Positions 1-5,243 of a stretch of DNA of 5,243 nucleotides are shown one piece after another. This DNA comes from an uncultured Blautia sp. (GTDB lineage Bacteria; Bacillota; Clostridia; Lachnospirales; Lachnospiraceae). The DNA lies in the NCBI GenBank assembly GCA_934437695.1, contig CAKSAW010000080.1, positions 1-5,243 of the forward strand, read 5' to 3'. The position numbers and the translations under genes were made by a program. Under the pieces are notes generated by a model. That model searched no databases and had not been told where the DNA came from. It saw only the letters and a program-made list of their open reading frames with translations. Every line of letters starts with the position of its first letter. Position 1 is the stretch's first letter.

Positions 1-513
1 GCTGACAGAACAGATTATGACCTGACTCAGCATCAGAATGTATCCGGACAGGATCTGACATATTTTGATGATGAGAAAAAACAGAAATACATCCCATACG
101 TAATCGAGCCGTCACTGGGTGCTGACCGTGTGGTACTTGCATTCCTGTGCAGCGCATATGATGAAGAAGTTCTGGATGCAGAGAAGAATGATGTTCGTAC
201 TGTTCTTCATTTCCATCCGGCACTTGCACCTGTTAAGATTGGTGTGCTTCCTCTTTCGAAGAAGCTTAATGAGGGTGCAGAGAAGATCTATCAGCAGTTG
301 AGCAAGAAATATAACTGTGAATATGATGATCGTGGAAACATCGGTAAACGTTACAGAAGACAGGATGAGATTGGTACTCCGTTCTGTGTAACTTATGATT
401 TTGAGTCCGAAAACGACGGAGCAGTTACTATCCGTGACCGTGATACTATGGAGCAGGTTCGTGTGAAAATCGATGAACTGGATGCATATTTTGCGGATAA
501 ATTTACATTCTGA
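1..513 (+). CDS. glyS: Glycyl-tRNA synthetase, homodimeric (alpha2) type, C-terminal part
   Basis: This is a 5'-truncated reading frame, open from base 1, giving the last 170 residues of a class II aminoacyl-tRNA synthetase that charges tRNA-Gly with glycine in the cytoplasm. Seen: the fragment opens with [11 protein letters not shown], typical of the catalytic domain just before motif 3. Motif 3 follows as [14 protein letters not shown] at about residues 36-49, with its conserved Arg at 43. The anticodon-binding domain then runs from about residue 70 to the end, marked by [35 protein letters not shown] and [11 protein letters not shown]. Known: the single-chain alpha2 enzyme is about 460 residues, so roughly 290 are missing to the left. 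It is distinct from the bacterial alpha2-beta2 GlyQ/GlyS enzyme, so the symbol is provisional (glyQS is also used). The C-terminus looks intact and is followed by a terminator. The start and any T-box leader lie outside the window. Confidence 0.96.
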   Translation, partial: ADRTDYDLTQHQNVSGQDLTYFDDEKKQKYIPYVIEPSLGADRVVLAFLCSAYDEEVLDAEKNDVRTVLHFHPALAPVKIGVLPLSKKLNEGAEKIYQQLSKKYNCEYDDRGNIGKRYRRQDEIGTPFCVTYDFESENDGAVTIRDRDTMEQVRVKIDELDAYFADKFTF

Positions 514-561
514 TCAGTTTGAAAATATTAACAGAAAATTGTTAATATAAAATAAGAAATC

Positions 562-603
562 AAAAAGACAAGGGTGTCGCAATGCGGCATCCTTGTCTTT
601 TTT
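562..603. terminator. Bidirectional intrinsic terminator between convergent genes
   Basis: A perfect 12-bp arm (562-573, AAAAAGACAAGG) pairs with 591-602. The inner bases 574-580 and 584-590 continue the pairing (seven pairs, two of them G-U) and close on a 3-nt loop at 581-583. On the + strand the hairpin ends in a run of seven U (CUUUUUUU, 598-603 plus flanking T), ending the glycyl-tRNA synthetase transcript 49 bp after its stop codon. On the - strand the A-run at 562-566 becomes a U-tract, so the same hairpin can end the convergent kinase-like gene, whose stop lies only 10 bp away. No other gene is visible in 514-612. Confidence 0.88.
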
Positions 604-612
604 GGAATATGA

Positions 613-1227
613 TCAGTCTTTCTGAGCTTTTTGACGAGCGAGTTTCTCAATGATATCAACACATGCGTCAAATCCTAAAGTTCCGGTATCCAGACACAGA
701 TCGTAGTCACGGTATGTACCAAGATCATGTTTGGTATATGTCTTGAAATAGGTTTCGCGCATATCATCTATTTTGTTCAGGTATTTTCGTGGATCTTCCT
801 TTCCGCTTAAGCCTAACTTGCGGACATGCTCTGTACGAAGATCAATATCTGCATGAAGAAAGACATCCAGACTTGGTATTCCGGCTTCACGCAGGATCAG
901 GTTGGAGCAACGTCCGATCAGGATGCAGTCCTGCTGTGCAAGGTGGAGAACCAGTTCTTTCTGTGCACGGAAAATAGCATCATGGGAACTGGAATAGTTC
1001 ATGGAATTTCCAAGGAAGTTGTCCAGAAGTCTGGCACTGCGGCTTAAATTTTCACCTTCACGTTCAATATCTTCTTCAGAATATCCGCTTCTGGAAGCAG
1101 TCTCTTTTACAAAATCTTTATCATAATAAGGGATGCCAAGTTGCTCTGAGAGTACTTTTGCAATGCTGTGTCCGCCGGCACCGAATTCACGACTGATCGT
1201 GATGACTGGATATATTTTTTTAGCCAT
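613..1227 (-). CDS. Cytidylate kinase-like family protein (Cytidylate_kin2)
   Basis: This is a 204-residue P-loop protein that I recognise as the cytidylate-kinase-like family (Pfam Cytidylate_kin2), common in anaerobic Firmicutes and probably a cytoplasmic nucleotide or small-molecule kinase; its real substrate is not established. Seen: the phosphate-binding loop is ITISREFGAGGHSIA near residues 9-23. The usual Walker A lysine is replaced by glycine (GAGG), a trait I recall as family-wide and not damage. PYYDKDF follows at 33-39, then the ILIGRCSN strand and arginine at 102-109, VFLHADIDLRTEHV, and the C-terminal YDLCLDTGTLGFD. The length is normal for the family. The start at 1227 is chosen because GGAGG at 1236-1240 lies 8 nt upstream of it; an in-frame ATG at 1242 overlaps that ribosome binding site and is unlikely. 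The gene is monocistronic, divergent from the TRAP genes and convergent with glycyl-tRNA synthetase. A true CMP kinase (cmk) is less likely because Cmk proteins keep the GxGKG loop. Confidence 0.9.
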   Translation of the reverse strand: MAKKIYPVITISREFGAGGHSIAKVLSEQLGIPYYDKDFVKETASRSGYSEEDIEREGENLSRSARLLDNFLGNSMNYSSSHDAIFRAQKELVLHLAQQDCILIGRCSNLILREAGIPSLDVFLHADIDLRTEHVRKLGLSGKEDPRKYLNKIDDMRETYFKTYTKHDLGTYRDYDLCLDTGTLGFDACVDIIEKLARQKAQKD

Positions 1228-1234
1228 AATAATT

Positions 1235-1240
1235 ACCTCC
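1235..1240 (-). promoter_or_regulatory. Ribosome binding site that sets the start of the kinase-like gene
   Basis: Read on the - strand the sequence is GGAGGT followed by AATTATT and ATG at 1227. This near-perfect Shine-Dalgarno sequence at optimal spacing selects the ATG at 1227 over the upstream in-frame ATG at 1242, which abuts the ribosome binding site itself. Confidence 0.85.
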
Positions 1241-1265
1241 ATCGGGTTGATTTTGTATATTAATT

Positions 1266-1292
1266 GTTACTGATAACGGAGTGAACAGTAAC
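1266..1292. repeat. 7-bp inverted repeat with extra GTAAC copy, in the leader of the kinase-like gene
   Basis: GTTACTG at 1266-1272 is the reverse complement of CAGTAAC at 1286-1292, with 13 bp between them. A further GTAAC lies at 1306-1310, overlapping the candidate -10 box of the leftward promoter. It could be an operator pair or a weak leader hairpin. At this length chance is a real alternative. Confidence 0.35.
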
Positions 1293-1302
1293 TCTTAGTT
1301 TC

Positions 1303-1331
1303 ATTGTAACGTTTTTTGGGACAGTCTTCAA
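1303..1331 (-). promoter_or_regulatory. Candidate sigma-A promoter for the cytidylate kinase-like gene
   Basis: On the - strand, TTGAAG (1331-1326, 4 of 6 to the -35 consensus) is followed by a 17-nt spacer and TACAAT (1308-1303, 5 of 6 to the -10 consensus). Transcription would begin near 1296, leaving a leader of about 70 nt before the ATG at 1227. That leader contains the GTTACTG/CAGTAAC inverted repeat. The call is by consensus matching only. Confidence 0.55.
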
Positions 1332-1337
1332 TAAATA

Positions 1338-1366
1338 TTTTCATTTTAAAATAAATATGATATAAT
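1338..1366 (+). promoter_or_regulatory. Extended -10 sigma-A promoter for the TRAP transporter operon
   Basis: TATAAT at 1361-1366 is a perfect -10 box preceded by TG at 1358-1359 (TGATATAAT, the extended -10 form). TTTTCA at 1338-1343 is a 4-of-6 -35 box at 17-bp spacing. The surroundings are very AT-rich, including the palindrome ATTTTAAAAT at 1343-1352 in the spacer. The start of transcription would be near 1373, giving a 5' leader of only about 35 nt, too short for a riboswitch. The -35 boxes of this and the opposing promoter lie within about 15 bp of each other, so one bound regulator could affect both. Confidence 0.7.
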
Positions 1367-1394
1367 ATTTCAATATGTTTATATAATTTGGAAG

Positions 1395-1400
1395 AAGGAG
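1395..1400 (+). promoter_or_regulatory. Ribosome binding site for the TAXI lipoprotein gene
   Basis: AAGGAG, preceded by GAAG, lies 8 nt before the ATG at 1409. It rules out the in-frame ATG at 1388, which sits upstream of this site and would add seven residues before the signal peptide. Confidence 0.85.
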
Positions 1401-1408
1401 ATGAATCT

Positions 1409-2410
1409 ATGACGAAAAAAGAGCTTTTCGGAAGCAAAAGAAAATCAGGCAGACTCTTTGGCCTGATTGTGTCTCTGGTTCTTGCAGTTAGTCTTTTGAG
1501 TGGCTGCGGACAGGGGAAAACCCGCCTGACATTCGGTACCGGAGGTACTGCCGGTACTTATTATTCTTATGGCGGTGTAATTGCCCAGTATATTACGAAT
1601 AATACAGATGTCAAGGTTACTGCTGTTTCTACAGGAGGATCAAAGGCAAATCTGCAGTCTGTTCAGGATGGGGATTTTCAGCTTGGATTTGTACAGTCTG
1701 ACGTTATGGCTTATGCATGGAATGGTGTAAGAGCTTTTGAGCAGGATGGTGCGACTCACGATTTCAGAACTTTGGGTGGTCTTTATGCTGAGACAGTTCA
1801 GCTGTTCACCATGGATCCTGATATTAAAACAGTAGCGGATCTGAAGGGAAAGAGCGTATCGATCGGTGCTGCAAACTCAGGTGTGTATTTTAATGCACTG
1901 GATGTGTTAAATGCAGGAGGTATTACTCTTGATGACATTCATCCACAGTATCTTTCCTTTGAAGACAGTAAGGAGTCATTAAAGGATGGAAAGATTGATG
2001 CTGCATTTATTGTTGCAGGAGCACCTACAACAGCAATTACAGAGCTTGCAACAACGAATGGAGTATATCTGATCAACATTGACGGAGATATCCGTGAATC
2101 TATTTTAGATGATTGTCCATACTATACCACTTATCAGATTCCGGCAGGTACTTATCCGGGACAGGATGAACCGGTGGAGACAATTACTGTTAAGGCAACA
2201 ATTGTTGTATCTGAGAATTTGGATGATGATACTGTGTACGATATGACGGCTGCTATTTTTGACCATGCAGATGAGATTGCATCCGAGAATGCAAAGGGAG
2301 AGGAACTTTCCCTGGAGAATGCCACTACCGGTATGACAATACCGTTCCATGAGGGTGCTGCACGTTACTATGCAGAGCATGGAATTACAGTTGACACGAA
2401 AGGGGAATAA
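1409..2410 (+). CDS. TRAP transporter substrate-binding lipoprotein, TAXI family
   Basis: This 333-residue protein captures the substrate outside the membrane and delivers it to the TRAP permease encoded 5 bp downstream. Seen: a basic N-terminus (MTKKELFGSKRKSGR), a hydrophobic stretch at about 16-30, and the lipobox LLSGC with the lipidated Cys at 33. This indicates a lipoprotein anchored to the outer face of the membrane, as expected in a Gram-positive. The TAXI signature FGTGGTAGTYYSYGG spans 42-56. STGGSKANL (74-82), FVQSDV (94-99), LKGKSVSIGAANSG (about 145-157) and the C-terminal IPFHEGAARYY (about 311-321) are also family landmarks. The length is normal. Known: some TAXI proteins studied bind glutamate/glutamine or related dicarboxylates. 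The substrate here cannot be read from the sequence. The start is fixed by the ribosome binding site at 1395-1400. Confidence 0.94.
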   Translation: MTKKELFGSKRKSGRLFGLIVSLVLAVSLLSGCGQGKTRLTFGTGGTAGTYYSYGGVIAQYITNNTDVKVTAVSTGGSKANLQSVQDGDFQLGFVQSDVMAYAWNGVRAFEQDGATHDFRTLGGLYAETVQLFTMDPDIKTVADLKGKSVSIGAANSGVYFNALDVLNAGGITLDDIHPQYLSFEDSKESLKDGKIDAAFIVAGAPTTAITELATTNGVYLINIDGDIRESILDDCPYYTTYQIPAGTYPGQDEPVETITVKATIVVSENLDDDTVYDMTAAIFDHADEIASENAKGEELSLENATTGMTIPFHEGAARYYAEHGITVDTKGE

Positions 2411-2415
2411 CCGGT

Positions 2416-4383
2416 ATGAAAGAATATAACAGTAAAAAAGTAAATACATCCCCGGTGGGACAGTCGGAGTCAGAAGGGGCTGATGTAGATGCGGTTATGA
2501 AGAAATACGACCGCGAGTCTAATATCCGTATATGGACAGGAAAATATAAGCTTGCTATCCGCGGAATTCTCATCGCATTCTCACTGTGGTGTATCTATGT
2601 AACACTTTTTGCAACATTTCTGGAGGAAATCCGACTGACTTCTTTCCTGGGACTGATCGTTCTGATCGGGTTTCTGACTTATCCTGCAAAGAAGGGTGAC
2701 ATCAGAGAGAATTATATGCCGATAAGCGATATTATTTTTATGCTGCTTGGCACAGGTGCTTTTTTGTATTTCACCTTTAACGCGAATAAAATTATTAATC
2801 AGGGTACCAGATTTGAAACCTATCAGATCATTATCGGTATTATTGGTATTCTGGCACTCGTTGAGCTTACCAGACGCTGTGTTGGTCTGCCAATTCTGAT
2901 CGTGGCTGGATTTTTCCTGATTTATGCGCTGACTGTAGGACTTACCAATCCGGCATTTTTTGGCAGGGTGAAATTTCTGGTGCGTAACCTTTTCTATACA
3001 AAAGAAGGTATTTTTTCCACACCAGTAAATGTATGCTCAAAGTATATTGTAGTGTTTATTATTTTTGGTGCGTTTCTGGAGAGAACAGGAATCTCTAATT
3101 TCTTTATCCAGCTTGCAAACTGCGTGGCTGGAAAATATGCAGGTGGTCCTGCGAAGGTAGCAGTTATCAGTTCTGCTCTTTGCGGAATGGTTTCTGGTTC
3201 TTCTGTAGGTAATACAGTTACCACAGGTTCGGTTACGATCCCTATGATGAAAGAAACCGGATACAAGTCGGAGTTTGCAGGTGCAGTAGAAGCGGCTTCT
3301 TCTACAGGTGGACAGATCATGCCGCCGATTATGGGCGCTGCTGCATTCCTTATGGCTGATTTTATAGGAGTACCCTATTCACAGATCATTGTCAGAGCAA
3401 TCCTGCCGGCATTGCTGTATTTTACAGGGATCTTTATTGCGGTTCATCTGGAAGCTAAGAAACTGGGACTTTCCGGTATTCCAAAAGAAGAACTTCCTGT
3501 ATTTAAGATCCTGATTCGTAAAATTTATCTGTTATTACCGTTGGTTATGCTGGTTATCTGGGTATCAGGAAACTATATGACAATGCAGAAAGCCGCAAGT
3601 TATGCAATCGTTCTTTCTATTATAGTAAGTCTGTTTGATAAAGAGAACAGAATCAGTGTTACAAAATGTCTTGATGCCTTGGAAGCAGGTGGAAGAGGTG
3701 TTATTTCTGTAGCTGTAGCCTGTGGTGTTGCAGGTATTATTTCCGGTTCCATTACTATGACAGGTCTTGCAAATGACCTGATCAACGGAATTATCAGTGT
3801 TGCAAACGGAAAACTGATTATTGCGCTTCTTCTGACAATGCTTTGCTGTATTGTGCTTGGTATGGGGGTTCCGACTACAGCAAATTACTGTATCATGGCA
3901 GCAACCTGTGCACCGATTCTGGTACGTATGGGAGTGCCAATTATGGCAGCTCACTTCTTTGTATTTTATTTCGGTATTGTAGCAGATATTACACCGCCGG
4001 TAGCACTTGCTGCTTATGCAGGTTCTGCAATCGCAAAATCGAACCCAATGAAGACTGCGTTTACAGCCTCGAAATTGGCTATCGCGGTATTCATTGTGCC
4101 GTATGTATTCTGCTTCAATCCGTCCATGCTTCTGATCGATACCACTGCTGTCAGTGTAGTTCAGATTTTTATCACTTCACTAATCGGCGTATTTGGTCTG
4201 TCAGCATCACTGGAAGGTTTTCTGTTTGTGAAGATGCCTGCAATTGTCCGCATTATGCTGGCTGTAGGAGGACTGATGCTTATCAATCCAACGCTTATGA
4301 CGGATATTTTGGGACTGCTTCTGATCGTTGCCGGATGTGCATGGCAGAAAATGCAGCAGAATAAAACGAAGGTAGTGGCCTGA
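2416..4383 (+). CDS. TRAP transporter permease, fused small and large membrane subunits (DctQM, 4TM/12TM type)
   Basis: A 655-residue integral membrane protein that imports the substrate presented by the TAXI lipoprotein, driven by an ion gradient (usually sodium). Seen: a hydrophilic, probably cytoplasmic N-terminus of about 45 residues; a DctQ-like helix set at about 47-175; then the DctM-like transport domain. Its two matching halves carry the family motifs MVSGSSVGNTVTTGSVTIP (258-276) with GGQIMPPIMGAAAFLMAD (298-315) in the first, and LGMGVPTTANY (481-491) with FGIVADITPPVALAAYAG (519-536) in the second. These loops form the ion and substrate sites in the family. A hydrophobic tail (about 575-640) follows the core. 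The length fits the fused TRAP family, which typically partners TAXI proteins. The start lies 5 bp after the upstream stop and uses AAAGGGG at 2399-2405, inside the end of the upstream gene, so translation is probably coupled. No frameshift or missing motif is seen. Confidence 0.95.
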   Translation: MKEYNSKKVNTSPVGQSESEGADVDAVMKKYDRESNIRIWTGKYKLAIRGILIAFSLWCIYVTLFATFLEEIRLTSFLGLIVLIGFLTYPAKKGDIRENYMPISDIIFMLLGTGAFLYFTFNANKIINQGTRFETYQIIIGIIGILALVELTRRCVGLPILIVAGFFLIYALTVGLTNPAFFGRVKFLVRNLFYTKEGIFSTPVNVCSKYIVVFIIFGAFLERTGISNFFIQLANCVAGKYAGGPAKVAVISSALCGMVSGSSVGNTVTTGSVTIPMMKETGYKSEFAGAVEAASSTGGQIMPPIMGAAAFLMADFIGVPYSQIIVRAILPALLYFTGIFIAVHLEAKKLGLSGIPKEELPVFKILIRKIYLLLPLVMLVIWVSGNYMTMQKAASYAIVLSIIVSLFDKENRISVTKCLDALEAGGRGVISVAVACGVAGIISGSITMTGLANDLINGIISVANGKLIIALLLTMLCCIVLGMGVPTTANYCIMAATCAPILVRMGVPIMAAHFFVFYFGIVADITPPVALAAYAGSAIAKSNPMKTAFTASKLAIAVFIVPYVFCFNPSMLLIDTTAVSVVQIFITSLIGVFGLSASLEGFLFVKMPAIVRIMLAVGGLMLINPTLMTDILGLLLIVAGCAWQKMQQNKTKVVA

Positions 4384-4451
4384 CAGATAAAGTTCTGATT
4401 ATTTGTTCTACAGTGGGCTGGAAGGAGAGTTTCGTAAGATTGGGGGAAAAT
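4384..4451 (+). promoter_or_regulatory. Short intergenic spacer with two alternative ribosome binding sites
   Basis: No terminator hairpin or convincing promoter is visible in these 68 bp, so the downstream symporter gene is probably co-transcribed with the TRAP genes. Two Shine-Dalgarno candidates are present. GGGGG at 4442-4446 lies 5 nt before the ATG at 4452. AAGGAG at 4422-4427 (with GAG continuing to 4429) lies 10-12 nt before an in-frame TTG at 4440. Either could start the next gene. Confidence 0.5.
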
Positions 4452-5243
4452 ATGCATAAAAAAATATCAATTGAACAGTCAAAAATATCAGATGGTATTA
4501 ACTTTGTTGAGAATGGTCTTGCAGAATTAAAAATTGCAAAAAAGCAAAGAATGAAGACCATGCTTGTGGTAGAGGAAGCGCTGGTCAAACTGACTGAACA
4601 CGCAGAGAGTCAAGAGGATCAGATTGGTATCAGTTTAAATAAAAATCTGAACAGGATTTATGTCAATATGACTCTTAGGGGACAGGAATTTCAACTGATA
4701 CAGGGATATACAGTTGAGGAGGTACTAAACCGGGAGAATGATGAGCAGCAGTCTTCGCAGGAAGAAGAGGGAATGATCAGGGATATACTTCTGAGATCCA
4801 ATAAAGACCAGCTCCGCTATAAAAATAAGAATCATACCAATATGGTAGAGATCATGGTACAGAAAAATCCCCATGCAATGGCAATACAGACAATGCTTGC
4901 CCTGGTAGCAGCCATTGTGGTGGGAATGCTTATGAAGACCTTTGTACCTGATACAGTTAATATGGTATTAAATGATAATATATTTTCATCTATCAGTACC
5001 ATGTTTCTGAATGCCCTGAAAATGATCGTAGGTCCTGTGGTATTCTTTTCCATTGTCAGCAGTATTTCACAGTTTGGGGATCTGAAGGAGGTTGGCAGAA
5101 TCGGTGGTAAGATTATGGGATTTTATATGCTTACAACTGTACTGGCTATTCTTTCCTCAACTGGTATTTTTTATATTTTTCAGCCCGGAGACCCGAAGCT
5201 TGCATCAAAGCTGACTGCAGATGTGTCAGCAATCGCATCTTCG
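4452..5243 (+). CDS. Cation:dicarboxylate/amino acid symporter family (SDF/DAACS) with N-terminal degenerate HATPase-like domain, 3'-truncated by window
   Basis: The frame is open to the last base (264 codons). Residues from about 143 on match the sodium:dicarboxylate symporter family, which takes up acidic or neutral amino acids and dicarboxylates. Seen: helix 1 (about 145-163); MFLNALKMIVGPVVFFSIVSSI (184-205), a family hallmark; QFGDLKEVGRIGGKIMGFYMLTTVLAIL (207-233); then QPGDP. The family core is about 400-430 residues, so roughly 300 remain outside, including the re-entrant hairpins and substrate site. The odd part is residues 1-137, which are soluble and precede helix 1, whereas ordinary members start almost directly with the helix. 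They resemble an RsbW/SpoIIAB-type GHKL domain: VVEEALVKLTEHA (39-51) for the N box, RGQEFQL (76-82) for the G1 region, and DQLRYKNKNHTNMVEIMVQK (119-138) for the final strands. Catalytic residues are missing. Weak spots are the start (ATG 4452, or TTG 4440 with a better purine-rich site) and the domain call, which rests on reading motifs by eye. The gene probably shares the TRAP operon. Confidence 0.85.
   Translation, partial: MHKKISIEQSKISDGINFVENGLAELKIAKKQRMKTMLVVEEALVKLTEHAESQEDQIGISLNKNLNRIYVNMTLRGQEFQLIQGYTVEEVLNRENDEQQSSQEEEGMIRDILLRSNKDQLRYKNKNHTNMVEIMVQKNPHAMAIQTMLALVAAIVVGMLMKTFVPDTVNMVLNDNIFSSISTMFLNALKMIVGPVVFFSIVSSISQFGDLKEVGRIGGKIMGFYMLTTVLAILSSTGIFYIFQPGDPKLASKLTADVSAIASS

Noticed and set aside
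1273..1287. Possible catabolite-repression (cre) site around TGATAACGGAGTGAACA
   Set aside because: The central CG and the flanking TG are present, but the spacing to the terminal CA does not match the 14-bp cre consensus.
1343..1370. AT-rich palindromes (ATTTTAAAAT and AAATAT/ATATTT) around the TRAP promoter
   Set aside because: In such AT-rich DNA these short palindromes are expected by chance, and they lie within normal promoter elements.
1382..1387. Second TATAAT as an alternative -10 box for the TRAP operon
   Set aside because: There is no acceptable -35 box 16-18 bp upstream and no extended TG. Transcription would begin at or inside the ribosome binding site, unlike the well-formed promoter at 1338-1366.
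2105..2449. 114-residue - strand open frame spanning the TAXI/permease junction
   Set aside because: It is antisense to two well-supported genes, shows Cys/Ile-rich low-information composition, and has no ribosome binding site or family motif.
3565..3954. 129-residue - strand open frame, rich in Cys, His and Asn
   Set aside because: The composition is what results from reading the permease antisense. The Cys/His are not arranged as a zinc-binding motif.
3843..4364. 173-residue + strand open frame inside the TRAP permease
   Set aside because: It overlaps the permease in another frame, is rich in Cys, Tyr and Ser with no recognisable motif, and has no ribosome binding site of its own. It is a shadow of the permease.

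Overview
The window looks like a chromosomal segment of an anaerobic Firmicute of the Lachnospiraceae/Clostridia type. This is inferred from moderate-to-low GC, strong GGAGG-type ribosome binding sites, a single-subunit glycyl-tRNA synthetase and protein families common in gut Clostridia. No species can be named from the sequence alone. No rRNA, tRNA, CRISPR array, insertion sequence or integrase is visible.

Layout. Positions 1-513 (+) are the C-terminal third of a homodimeric glycyl-tRNA synthetase. It is followed by a strong hairpin (562-603) that can terminate transcription from both sides. Convergent to it, at 613-1227 (-), is a cytidylate-kinase-like P-loop protein. A 181-bp divergent intergenic region (1228-1408) carries a candidate promoter for each direction. 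To the right, on the + strand, lies a transporter block: a TAXI-type TRAP substrate-binding lipoprotein (1409-2410), a fused DctQM TRAP permease (2416-4383), and, after 68 bp with no visible terminator, the first 264 codons of a dicarboxylate/amino acid:cation symporter-family protein (4452-5243, running off the window).

How the genes fit together. The TAXI lipoprotein and fused permease form a complete two-component TRAP system for ion-driven uptake of an organic anion, with the lipoprotein capturing substrate outside the membrane. The third gene belongs to an unrelated secondary-transporter family that often carries acidic amino acids or dicarboxylates, so the block may serve one substrate class through two mechanisms.

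The most unusual element is the N-terminus of that third gene. About 135 soluble residues precede the first membrane helix, and they read like a degenerate RsbW/SpoIIAB-type GHKL (HATPase) domain. The N-box asparagine is replaced by lysine and the G1 and G2 boxes are eroded. A pseudo-kinase/anti-sigma-like module fused to a symporter would suggest a transporter with a built-in regulatory or sensing domain.
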